Assembly: GCA_020353155.1 (NCBI GenBank)
Contig: CP070689.1
Location: 965,282 to 1,025,415 of the forward strand
DNA: 60,134 bases
Direction: 5' to 3'
Source of the DNA: Deltaproteobacteria bacterium
GTDB taxonomy: Bacteria > Desulfobacterota > Syntrophobacteria > BM002
Shown here: positions 43,347 through 51,381 of the stretch, in pieces
Position numbering within the stretch: the stretch's first letter is position 1
How the letters are laid out: each line of letters starts with the position of its first letter
Notes under the pieces: model-generated
The model's database searches: none
The model's input: only the letters and a program-made list of their open reading frames with translations
Told to the model about the DNA's origin: nothing
Position numbers and translations under genes: made by a program

Positions 43347-44048
43347 CTATCTGCCAAGGAGCCGATGGAGATTCTTTTCCTTCCAGACATGCAAGCGGCG
43401 GTAATGTCTAAATAGTTTTTCAAACTGGCGGAACCTTTTGGTGTGTGCCATTTTCCGGCCATTGCGAGATTCCACCCCAAGATGGTGATGAAGCATTTCA
43501 TGATAAATGATGCCGCTAACGACATATTTCGGCACATAGCTCCTGTCTAACACAGGATTGATCCGGATAATCTTGGTCCTGTCGGAATAGCTTGCCAGCT
43601 TGATGGAATTTTGTCGCCGCACGAGCCTTCTGGCTCCCCAAGTTATGTGGCAATCTATTTTGTTGGCAAAATACTCTTGATTAACTTGATCAAAAATTTC
43701 CTTGAGATTGAAGTGATGTCCATTGTGACGAAGAATAGTTCTCCGCGCTTTGGCCGGGGTTTTTCTGATCTTGTTGTGGTTAGAGGCAACAAAATCTCGA
43801 AGCAGGGGAGGTGCTTTCCTGTTACGGCCATTAATAAAACGGGCCAGAGACCTCAAAACCTCTGTGTCTGCCTCGAGGAACATGTGATGCAACCGGACTC
43901 TGTAGCCACGATTAGAGGGACTAATGTGGATCATCGAATGGATGTTATCGGTAATGGTAAGGTGGATGGGTCTTTTCACCAACCGGAGGATGGACTTTTC
44001 AAGGTCTGATAACGCTTTCAAATCTAGATCGCTAACGATGGAGCCCAA
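43347..44048 (-). CDS. SprT-like zinc metallopeptidase
   Basis: The 233-residue frame starts at a TTG (44048), which is uncertain because the nearest strong GGGAGG site is 13 nt away. The C-terminal half has the metallopeptidase core GIIYHEMLHHHLGVE (HExxH) followed by HTKRFRQFEKLFRHYRRL, and a zinc-less start block FDQVNQEYFANKIDCHITWG, the pattern of SprT/WSS1-related YgjP or SprT-like proteins. The N-terminal 120 residues (LHHMFLEADTEVLRSLARFI) belong to the same subgroup. Substrate unknown. Confidence 0.78.
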   Translation of the reverse strand: MGSIVSDLDLKALSDLEKSILRLVKRPIHLTITDNIHSMIHISPSNRGYRVRLHHMFLEADTEVLRSLARFINGRNRKAPPLLRDFVASNHNKIRKTPAKARRTILRHNGHHFNLKEIFDQVNQEYFANKIDCHITWGARRLVRRQNSIKLASYSDRTKIIRINPVLDRSYVPKYVVSGIIYHEMLHHHLGVESRNGRKMAHTKRFRQFEKLFRHYRRLHVWKEKNLHRLLGR

Positions 44049-44220
44049 GATCGTTGTCCTACCTCCCTTGAAAGTATTGGATGAACTTCTAGCAGAAAAG
44101 AGCTTTCAAATGCCAGCATTAATTTCTATTTTAGCACCACGGGTAGGATTCTTGTTGACAGGACCGATTGGGTAGATAAGCTAGGATGTCCCGAGAAATG
44201 AACTCTTGAGAGGTGGAAAG

Positions 44221-44643
44221 ATGGACCCAAAAGTCAAAGAGGCACTGCGAAAGCAGGTTAGAAAGGAACCTTTCGCCAAGAAGCTAGGACTGAGTTTGAT
44301 CGAGGTTGACGAAGGCTATGCAGTGGTTGAGATGGTTTGCACCGAGGAAATGGAAAACATTTTCCAGATGACTCATGGAGGTGCCATATTCACCTTGATC
44401 GATGAAGCATTCGAAATTTCCTGCAACTCCCACGGAACAGTGGCTGTGGCCCTAAATGTAAACATTACCTACCACCAGGCTCCTTCACCAAACAGCACCC
44501 TCAGGGCAGAAGCCAGGGAAGTCTCAAAGACTCGGAAGACAGGCAACTACTATATTACCGTGCAAGACGATAAGGATAATCTCATTGCTAGCTGCCAGGC
44601 CCTTGCCTACCGAAAAGGGGAGAAACTACCTTTCTTGGAGTAG
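44221..44643 (+). CDS. PaaI-type hotdog-fold thioesterase
   Basis: The ATG at 44221 with GAGAGGTGG gives 140 residues. The hotdog signature is FAKKLGLSLIEVDEGYAVVEM, NIFQMTHGGAIFTLIDEAFE (catalytic HGG...D region) and LNVNITYHQAPSPNSTLRAE. PaaI-like enzymes hydrolyse aryl- or acyl-CoA thioesters; specificity is not defined. Confidence 0.9.
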   Translation: MDPKVKEALRKQVRKEPFAKKLGLSLIEVDEGYAVVEMVCTEEMENIFQMTHGGAIFTLIDEAFEISCNSHGTVAVALNVNITYHQAPSPNSTLRAEAREVSKTRKTGNYYITVQDDKDNLIASCQALAYRKGEKLPFLE

Positions 44644-44788
44644 CGGACGTCCCCAAGCGCCCGAGGTGATTTTCATCTATTCTAATTGGTCTCTAACCAG
44701 AGCTATTTTAATAACTAATTGAAATAGTAAATTAAATTATCTTTGTCTGGGCTAAGTCCAGCTTCAACAATATTGGTATTTTTGATAT
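44644..44788. other. AT-rich intergenic region
   Basis: The first part of a ~345 bp gap ahead of the selenoprotein cluster is AT-rich with no gene. The promoter at 44789-44816 follows; the rest (44817-44988) is the leader of the fusion gene. Confidence 0.4.
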
Positions 44789-44816
44789 TTGGATGGTTTG
44801 ATATTGAAATTATAAT
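44789..44816 (+). promoter_or_regulatory. Candidate sigma-70 promoter for the selenoprotein redox cluster
   Basis: TTGGAT (44789-44794) and a consensus TATAAT (44811-44816) are 16 bp apart. The leader to the start codon at 44989 would be about 165 nt. Confidence 0.5.
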
Positions 44817-44988
44817 AGACTAGCAACGAGATGGGGATTGGGATTTTTCTATTCACTGCTCTGTTTGACAAGGTCTGACTTAGAACGGATGCCCTGTCAC
44901 CGTCATCAAGAGGCGACGGCTTCTTTTTGTGCATGCTACTGGAAAAACTTCGATTTTAGTAGATATGAACAGTCCTTGAGGTATGCCC

Positions 44989-46758
44989 ATGGGGAGAAGA
45001 GTTTGCTGCCTACAGGTGCTAAAGACAGCAATGATGGTCTCTCTGTCAGTAACCATTTTAGCTCTGTCAAGACCTGCATACCCTGGTGCCGAGCTTCGCA
45101 CCCAACAGCTAGCCCAGGTTCAAGAGGATGCCAGGAGGGGAAATTACAAGCTCATCACGCCAGAGTCCATGAGAGAAGGATATCTCAAGAATTTCTCCTC
45201 CTTCCTTCTAGTAGATACCCGCCAGGACTGGGAGTACCAGCAAGAGCACATTCAAGGGGCGGTGAATCTTCCGATTAGGCCCACCTGGTGGAGCCAGTAT
45301 TCTCCCTGGGTCCGCTCGGCGATGAGAAAGCTGCTCGGACCTGACAAGAAGCAGAGCGTGGTATTTTACTGAGACGGCCTCACCTGAGTCCGCAGTGACT
45401 CGGCGGCTAGGTTGGCCGTTAAACTCGGTTACCAAAAGGTCTATCGCTATGCTGAGGGCCTTCCCCAGTGGAAAGATATGGGGCTGCCCACAGTAAAAGG
45501 ACAAATCTCCCTGACGCAGTCATCAGGAATCGGTTCGCCAGGTTCGGCACTTTTTCAGTCAGGCCTACTTCTTACTATTGTGGGAGTCTTTTTTGGCGGC
45601 CTTGCTCTCAACCTTACTCCCTGTGTCTATCCGTTAATTCCCATTACCGTTTCCTATTTCGGTGGAAGGGGCGCGAACAAAGCCGGCCTTCTAGCTGTTC
45701 ATAGCCTGCTCTATCTTCTCGGCCTCGCCATCACCAACTCAAGCCTAGGGGTGGTAGCTGCATTTACCGGTGGACTACTAGGTGCGGTACTTCAGCACCC
45801 GGCAGTGCTCATAGGTATTAGTGTCATTTTGCTAGGTCTTGCCCTGAGCTTTTTCGGCCTTTGGGAGCTCAAGCTACCAGGTTTTCTGACCCAGGCCGCA
45901 TCGAGGTCCTATGGTGGTTATGGTGGTAGCCTTTTTATGGGGTTTACCCTGGGAGTGGTAGCTGCACCCTGTATAGGCCCGTTTCTCCTCGGGCTGCTGA
46001 CTTACGTGGCCAGCACCGGTAATCCTTATCTGGGATTCATCCTCTTCTTTACCTTGAGCCTGGGCCTGGGCATTCCTCTCTCTACTTTGGCCCTTTTTTC
46101 CGGCAGATTGGATAGGCTGCCCCGCTCGGGGGAATGGATGATATGGGTGCGAAAACTCTTTGGCTGGGTACTTGTGGCCATGGCCGCTCACTTCATCAAA
46201 CCGCTGTTTCATGGACACTCGGCAGGAATGATCGTATTCGGTGTGGTCATTATGGCGGCAGGAGTTCACCTTGGCTTCCTAGATCGGACAACGGGCACTT
46301 TCCGCGGTTTTGGCTGGCTGAAAAAGGGGATCGGTACAGCTTTCATCTTGCTGGCGGCCTATCAGATCGTCTCTGCGGTCACCATGGGCCCGGGCATTGT
46401 CTGGCGGCCCTACTCTGAGCAACTCCTAAAGAAAGCAATCAGCATGAAAAAGCCGGTTATAATGGACTTCTATGCAGACTGGTGCGCTCCGTGCCAAGAA
46501 CTGGAGCAAATAACTTTTCACCATCCTGAAATTATGAAGCTGGCAGAGAATGACTTTGTCATGATCAAAGTCGACCTAACCCGTAAGGGCAATCCGATTA
46601 ATGAGAATCTCCTGCGACAATATAATGTCAGAGGGGTTCCTACGGTGGTGTTTTTAGACGGACAAGGCAGGGAGCGGAAGGACTTACGGGTGGTAAATTT
46701 CTTGCCCCCCGACCAGTTTATAAAGCACATGACAATTCTCAATAAAGGCAATTCCTAG
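44989..46758 (+). CDS. Rhodanese-DsbD-thioredoxin fusion selenoprotein with two in-frame UGA codons
   Basis: The ATG at 44989 has GAGG seven bases upstream. Reading through TGA at 45370-45372 (codon 128) and 45385-45387 (codon 133) gives 589 residues. Order: signal peptide; periplasmic rhodanese domain (LITPESMREGYLKNFSSFLL, VDTRQDWEYQQEHIQGAVN) with active site VVFY-U-DGLT-U-VRSDSAARLAV; DsbD/CcdA membrane domain with Cys in LNLTPCVYPLIPI and VVAAPCIGPFLLG; C-terminal thioredoxin domain with FYADWCAPCQELE. DsbD moves electrons from cytoplasmic thioredoxin to the periplasm, so this protein probably delivers them to its own rhodanese selenols. Gene callers will report two broken ORFs. Both UGAs have plausible SECIS hairpins, and the frame between and after them stays rhodanese-like. 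Confidence 0.88.
45386..45401 (+). promoter_or_regulatory. Candidate SECIS hairpin for the first UGA (45370-45372)
   Basis: GAGTC-CGCAGT-GACTC is a perfect 5 bp stem, extendable by a U-G and a C-G pair, with a 6 nt loop having G at position 2. The loop begins 19 nt after the first UGA. The second UGA lies in its 5' arm. Confidence 0.6.
45401..45418 (+). promoter_or_regulatory. Candidate SECIS hairpin for the second UGA (45385-45387)
   Basis: CGGC-GGCTAGGTTG-GCCG has a 4 bp GC stem and a 10 nt loop starting with GG, 18 nt after the second UGA. Weaker than the first hairpin and partly exclusive with it at base 45401. Confidence 0.4.
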
Positions 46759-46771
46759 AATGGAGAAGAGC

Positions 46772-47086
46772 ATGCTGAGAGTAAGATTTTTTATGAACGA
46801 GCCCAATGGTAAGCCGTGAAAACATTTCAAGGAGATGATGCCCAGGTTGGGCCAGAAGTACGAAATTGAAATTGAAACCATATCCAAGCCCAAAGCAGAA
46901 TACCAAACAGATGAGTATTTTGAGTTGGATCTGCCGGTGGCGCCGGCTGTGATGGTGGGCGAGGAAATAGTAGTTGAAGGAACTGACGTCTCCGAGGACA
47001 AACTTGAAACTGCCATTTGCCAACACCTGGGAATTCCCACCCCAGAGCCGCGAAAGAAAAAAATACGCGAGCGGCTATTCAAATAG
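46772..47086 (+). CDS. Small thioredoxin-like selenoprotein with in-frame UGA
   Basis: The ATG at 46772 follows GGAGAAGAGC, 13 bp after the fusion gene ends. Reading through TGA at 46817-46819 (codon 16) gives 104 residues: LRVRFFMNEPNGKP-U-KHFKEMM, then YEIEIETISKP, LDLPVAPAVMVGEEIVVEGT and VSEDKLETAICQHLGI. The beta-alpha-beta start with a reactive residue after the first strand, a cis-Pro-like VAPAVMV and a C-terminal helix are thioredoxin/glutaredoxin-like. Only one selenocysteine and no resolving Cys next to it. I recall no characterised family; it likely works with the fusion protein. Confidence 0.82.
46840..46852 (+). promoter_or_regulatory. Candidate SECIS hairpin for UGA at 46817-46819
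   Basis: GCCCA-GGT-TGGGC is a perfect 5 bp stem with a GG-containing loop that begins 26 nt after the UGA. Confidence 0.6.
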
Positions 47087-47214
47087 ATCTTCACCCTCAA
47101 AGAAATTTTTGCTTATCCCGCAAAATAACCTTCAATGATCGTATAGACTTCAGCTAAGCCCTTTTAAATAGGTGTATTCGATATTATCTATCGGAAAACA
47201 TCAAAATTATCTAT

Positions 47215-47243
47215 TTGACTTTCCCTTGAATTGGCCCTGTAAT
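47215..47243 (+). promoter_or_regulatory. Candidate sigma-70 promoter for the DUF1573-rhodanese operon
   Basis: TTGACT (47215-47220) and TGTAAT (47238-47243) are 17 bp apart, about 88 nt ahead of the start codon at 47338. Confidence 0.5.
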
Positions 47244-47337
47244 AGTGTAAATGTTCACATTCCTTTGAAGCCATGGATCTCTGGCCAAATGAGATGGGCA
47301 ACCATGCCTGATGAATCATTTAGAGGGGTTAAGATTC

Positions 47338-48039
47338 ATGCGAGTCTTCCTGATTGCCACAGCTCTAGCTTGCATTTTTCTTAATTTATTTCCCCCCGCT
47401 GATCTCTTTGGGGCCTCACCTGAAATCCGTTTTGAGGAGGATGTCTTCACCTTTAAGCCCCTTTTGGAGGGCGAATCCGTTGATATTAACTTTGAATTTA
47501 GCAATGAAGGTGGGGGAACCCTGGTGATCCATGACGCGGTGACCTCCTGTGGTTGCATTACTGCAGACTACCCAAACCATCCCTTAAAGCCGGGAGAGAG
47601 AGGCACGATCAAGACCACATTTCACTCCAAGGGGCACGGCGGGGACAATGACATCAGTTTGCTGGTCAAGAGCAACGACCCCCTTGTGCCAGTGAAACCA
47701 CTGCGGATACGAGGTAAGGTGATCCGACAATGGCAGGTTCATCCTGGTCGATTCATTTTGACCAACCTGAAGCTAAATCGTAGGTACACTCGAAGGCTGC
47801 AGATAACCAACTTCATGGAAAAATCACTAGAGATAAAAGAGTTGGTCGCTGGGAACCCGCACATCTACCTTCTCTCTGAACCAAAGCGAGTGGCTCCCAA
47901 AGGGGATGATGTAATTGATTTTGAAGTGTGCGTTAAGGATCTCAAGGTTGGAGGAATTGCCCAGTCATCCATTCGAATCGAGGTTGCCAATGCCGAGATG
48001 CAATCGGTCGAGATTCCAATACTAATGAAACTCAAATGA
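47338..48039 (+). CDS. Exported DUF1573 protein
   Basis: From the ATG at 47338 (GAGGGG site) the 233-residue protein has a signal peptide (VFLIATALACIFLNLFPPAD) and an Ig-like DUF1573 domain: VDINFEFSNEGGGTLVI, the family motif TSCGCITADYP and LKPGERGTIKTTFHSKG, with a second beta domain at the C-terminus. DUF1573 proteins are periplasmic and often occur with thiol redox proteins; function unknown. It heads an operon with the rhodanese lipoprotein 21 bp downstream. Confidence 0.85.
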   Translation: MRVFLIATALACIFLNLFPPADLFGASPEIRFEEDVFTFKPLLEGESVDINFEFSNEGGGTLVIHDAVTSCGCITADYPNHPLKPGERGTIKTTFHSKGHGGDNDISLLVKSNDPLVPVKPLRIRGKVIRQWQVHPGRFILTNLKLNRRYTRRLQITNFMEKSLEIKELVAGNPHIYLLSEPKRVAPKGDDVIDFEVCVKDLKVGGIAQSSIRIEVANAEMQSVEIPILMKLK

Positions 48040-48060
48040 ATGGGGGAAAGGTAGGAAATA

Positions 48061-48582
48061 ATGCGAAATATTGCAGTGTTTTTCTGGTTGGTTGTTGTAG
48101 CTTTGTGGTTGTCTCTACTTTCCGCGTGCGATAATGCGCAGAAGGTGGGCGTGAGCCAGGCCAACGTTCAAAGTGAATTTCTAGCGATGAAAGTAGCTAG
48201 CGAAAAAGAACGGGGCGATTACGAGTTGATTAGTCTAGGGGATTTGAAGGAAAAATTGGACGCCAAGGAGGATATTCTTGTTATAGACACCATGCCCTAT
48301 GAGGCCAGCTACAAAAAGCAGCACATTCCAACGGCGGTGCAGTTCGAGTTCCCAGTTGCCGAGATGACAACAATTGATCCTGAAATGAAAAGGCAATACC
48401 AGGAATTACTAGGGCCGAACAAAGATAAAATGATTGTAGTTTACTGCGGTTATGTCAAGTGTGGGCGGAGCCACAACGGTGCCATGTGGGCTGTAAAGCT
48501 TGGTTACACAAATGTCTACCGCTGTCTCGGGGGTATATTCGGTTGGAAGGAGGCCGGGTATCCAGTGGAGGCCGCTACATAA
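48061..48582 (+). CDS. Rhodanese-like lipoprotein with CxxxxC active site
   Basis: The 173-residue protein has a lipoprotein signal (LWLSLLSAC, lipid-modified Cys near residue 23) and a rhodanese domain: DYELISLGDLKEKLDAKEDI, VIDTMPYEASYKKQHIPTAV and active site IVVYCGYVKCGRSHNGAMWAVKLGY. The two Cys (C-x4-C) align exactly with the two selenocysteines of the fusion protein at 44989-46758, and the flanking AVKLGYxxVYR is shared. It is therefore the Cys paralogue, probably membrane-tethered in the periplasm and an electron or sulfur partner of that system. Confidence 0.88.
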   Translation: MRNIAVFFWLVVVALWLSLLSACDNAQKVGVSQANVQSEFLAMKVASEKERGDYELISLGDLKEKLDAKEDILVIDTMPYEASYKKQHIPTAVQFEFPVAEMTTIDPEMKRQYQELLGPNKDKMIVVYCGYVKCGRSHNGAMWAVKLGYTNVYRCLGGIFGWKEAGYPVEAAT

Positions 48583-48730
48583 CGCCTATACTTCAACTAC
48601 TCAACTCCCCAGAAAATCCTCCCACTTGAGGGGGAGGATCAAGGTGGGGGTGATATCCCTCCCCCTGCCCGCCAAGGGACGGGAGGGAATTTAGACGTAA
48701 ACTCAACTAACAATTTATCAAGACCATTGA

Positions 48731-48760
48731 AGCCCGGAATACATGCCGGGCTTTTTTTTG
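48731..48760 (+). terminator. Intrinsic terminator
   Basis: AGCCCGG (48731-48737) and CCGGGCT (48746-48752) form a 7 bp GC stem with an 8 nt loop, followed by a run of T. It closes the DUF1573-rhodanese operon. Confidence 0.85.
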
Positions 48761-48868
48761 GGATTCCTTTTGGAGCGGAAAGAATATAAGCTTTAATAAA
48801 AACCAAAATAATGATTAAAGGAGAAGGCAACTTTTTCATTTGATCGGAGAGGTCGCGGAGGTGAAGCC

Positions 48869-49495
48869 ATGAAGAGAAGATGTAAGCTCTACAGTTTTAA
48901 GAAGAGCATATCATTAGTGGCCATGATTTTTTTGCTGATTTCTTGCGCGGGACCATCGGTAAAGCGCACAGAGGTAGATGAAACTATAGATCTGAGTGGT
49001 CGCTGGAACGACACCGATTCTAGGTTGGTCTCGGAGGAAATGATTGAAGACTGCCTAAATCGTCCGTGGCTCCAGAGTTATCAGGTGAAAAATCAGGGCA
49101 AAATGCCAACGGTGATTGTGGGTACCGTTAAGAATCAAAGCTACGAACACATCAACACCCAGGTTTTCACAAAAGATCTGGAGCGAGCCTTGATAAACTC
49201 AGGGAGGGTACAATTCGTGGCCTCCAAAGATGAACGGGTAGAATTAAGGCAAGAGAAGGCCGATCAACAACAAGGTTTCACTGACCCTGAAACCCAGAAA
49301 TCAATGTACAAAGAAGTGGGGGCAGACTTTATGCTCCAGGGATCGATCAATGCCATAAAAGATGAAATAAAAGGTAAATATGTGATGCTCTACCAGGTGA
49401 ACCTTGAACTAGTTCAATTGGAAACGAATGTAAAAGCGTGGATAGGGCAGAAGGAAATTAAAAAGGTGGTCAAGCGGAGTCGACTTACTTGGTGA
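48869..49495 (+). CDS. LpoB-like lipoprotein (penicillin-binding protein activator family)
   Basis: The 208-residue protein has a lipoprotein signal (ISLVAMIFLLISCAGP). The body matches the LpoB/YcfM family: IDLSGRWNDTDSRLVSEEM, LNRPWLQSY, MPTVIVGTVKNQSYEHI and ADFMLQGSINAIKDE. LpoB proteins sit in the outer membrane and stimulate PBP1B in enterobacteria; in other bacteria the partner is often unknown. Together with the next gene it may form a COG3417/COG3014 lipoprotein pair. Confidence 0.85.
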   Translation: MKRRCKLYSFKKSISLVAMIFLLISCAGPSVKRTEVDETIDLSGRWNDTDSRLVSEEMIEDCLNRPWLQSYQVKNQGKMPTVIVGTVKNQSYEHINTQVFTKDLERALINSGRVQFVASKDERVELRQEKADQQQGFTDPETQKSMYKEVGADFMLQGSINAIKDEIKGKYVMLYQVNLELVQLETNVKAWIGQKEIKKVVKRSRLTW

Positions 49496-49499
49496 ACAC

Positions 49500-49760
49500 A
49501 GAGTCCGTCGTTCCGCCTAAGGCGGATTCGAGGTCCGTTGCAAAACAAGAATCATGGGGCATAAGGTAAAGAGTAAAAAGACAGAGATCAGAGGTCAGAA
49601 GTCAGAGGACAGATGGCAGACGGCAGAGGACGGAAGGCAAAGCATTTCGAAATTTGAGATTCGAAGATTTATGGCCCTCTACCTTTTACGGCAAGTGACA
49701 GCGTAGCGTAGTGACCTAATGACGGCGAAGCCTTATGACTCAAGTCTCTATAAAAAACGC
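49500..49760. repeat. Intergenic word-like repeat
   Basis: Blocks like CAGAGATCAGAGGTCAGAAG, AGACGGCAGAGGACGGAAGG and GACAGCGTAGCGTAGTGACC lie here between the two lipoprotein genes, in a gap of about 340 bp. No gene is seen. Confidence 0.5.
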
Positions 49761-49836
49761 TCTGCGCTCAGCTCTATGCGCTTTCACGGACAGTGGCCAA
49801 AAGGTCCCCGAGTACTTGACTGAATGATCTGAAACT

Positions 49837-51267
49837 ATGACCATGCTGGGCGGTAATTCTATCAAACCTCTTCTGCAACCTTACAAATCTGGAAACCTTA
49901 GTTTACCTCTCTTTCTAGTACTTACATGGACAGTTATTTTTCTGGTCTATCTCACGGGTTGCGGCGTGCCGCGCCACCTCACCGCCACGGTTGATGAGAT
50001 GAGCGCCAGGGGGGAGTTTTCCCAGGCTCTCAGCTATGTGGAGGAACACGAGGAGGACTATCAAAAGCGCAATCGATTGCTGTTTCATTTGGATGAGGGG
50101 ATGCTTGCCTTTTCAATCGGAGACTATGAAAAAGCTATTCAGGCTTTCACTGCGGCAGAACAGCTAATGGAAGAATTGTACACCATCTCCGTCACTGGGG
50201 AGGCCACAACCTTCCTTATAAGTGACAACACGGCTCCATACCGGGGTGAGGATTTTGAGTCAGTCATGGTAAATCTCTTTCTGGCCCTTTCGTATGCTAA
50301 CCTTTCAAAGATTGAAGACGCCCTGGTGGAAGCACGAAAGATTGACAGCAAGCTGGCAGCAATCAACCTGCAATACGACGAAGAACACCAGAATGCTTAC
50401 CGCGAAGACCCCTTTGCTCGAATGCTGATTGGAATTTTTTATGAGATGGGACAGACTGGAGCCGATCTCAATGATGCCTATATATCTTACTCCCTTGCCA
50501 TTAATGGATACGAGTCGGAATACCAACGCTTCGGGTTACGTGTTCCTGAAATCCTTGCGGAAAACGCCCTGTCAACTGCAGAGTTCATGGGGGAAAACCA
50601 ACAAGATCAATTGCGGGAGCGCTTTCCTTCGCAGCAATTTCCAAGTTTGGTTGAACGCAAGGAGAGAGCGGAAGTATATGGGCTGCATCTTAATGGTAGA
50701 GCTCCGGTTAAGGAACCGGCTACCATCGTTTTCCCAATGCCTGACGGATTTTTGCTGAAGCTGGCTTTTCCAACCTACAGGAAGGTGGATAAACGTATCG
50801 TCGGCGGTCGACTCTACGCTAAACCACCGGAGGAAGATAGGGCCTTTCAAGGAACTTTCACCGTTGCTGAGCCCATCGGCAAGATCGCAAAGGAGAACCT
50901 GGAAGACCGGAAGGGTCGTATTGTAGTGAAAACCATTGCGAGAGTTACTGCCAAATATCTGGCTGTAAAGGCAGCACAGAAGGCAGCAGAAGAAGCGGGT
51001 GGACGGGACTATGGGGCGTTGGCTGGTTTTCTCACGGGGATTACTGGTAACATACTTGCCTTTGCCAGCGAGGAAGCGGACTTGCGTTCTTGGAGAACCT
51101 TGCCAGCGGAGATCCTGATCGGCAAGCTGACCTTGGAGCCGGGAACCTATCAGTTTTGGGCTGAGTGTTATGACGCCTCAGGAATAATCATCCGAAAGGT
51201 AGAACTGGGAGAGAGAGACTTGAGGCCAGGGGAGAAGATAATATTACAGTTCCGCACCACCGAATGA
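49837..51267 (+). CDS. TPR-like lipoprotein (COG3014-type)
   Basis: The 476-residue protein has a signal peptide ending in the lipobox LVYLTGC (Cys near residue 42). The N-terminal half contains TPR-like helices (EFSQALSYVEEHEEDYQKRN, IGDYEKAIQAFTAAEQLMEE, VMVNLFLALSYANLSKIEDA), the rest is a beta-rich domain (PATIVFPMPDGFLLKLAFPTY, ITGNILAFASEEADLRSWRT). This matches large periplasmic lipoproteins frequently encoded next to LpoB-like genes. A role in envelope assembly is inferred. Confidence 0.72.
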   Translation: MTMLGGNSIKPLLQPYKSGNLSLPLFLVLTWTVIFLVYLTGCGVPRHLTATVDEMSARGEFSQALSYVEEHEEDYQKRNRLLFHLDEGMLAFSIGDYEKAIQAFTAAEQLMEELYTISVTGEATTFLISDNTAPYRGEDFESVMVNLFLALSYANLSKIEDALVEARKIDSKLAAINLQYDEEHQNAYREDPFARMLIGIFYEMGQTGADLNDAYISYSLAINGYESEYQRFGLRVPEILAENALSTAEFMGENQQDQLRERFPSQQFPSLVERKERAEVYGLHLNGRAPVKEPATIVFPMPDGFLLKLAFPTYRKVDKRIVGGRLYAKPPEEDRAFQGTFTVAEPIGKIAKENLEDRKGRIVVKTIARVTAKYLAVKAAQKAAEEAGGRDYGALAGFLTGITGNILAFASEEADLRSWRTLPAEILIGKLTLEPGTYQFWAECYDASGIIIRKVELGERDLRPGEKIILQFRTTE

Positions 51268-51381
51268 AGGAAACAGTGTAAAGTGCTGTTTCCCAGCTAG
51301 CAGCGAGCAGCATGCAGCAAAAAACAGGGATCAATTTTCGGCCAAAAGAAGGTTTTCTGCAAGCTGTGAGCTAATTCTTCC

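Noticed and set aside
44989-46758. Fusion gene read as a pseudogene or two genes broken by stops
   Set aside because: Both interruptions are TGA, fall on the catalytic Cys columns shown by the Cys paralogue, and are followed by hairpins; the frame is otherwise intact over 589 codons.
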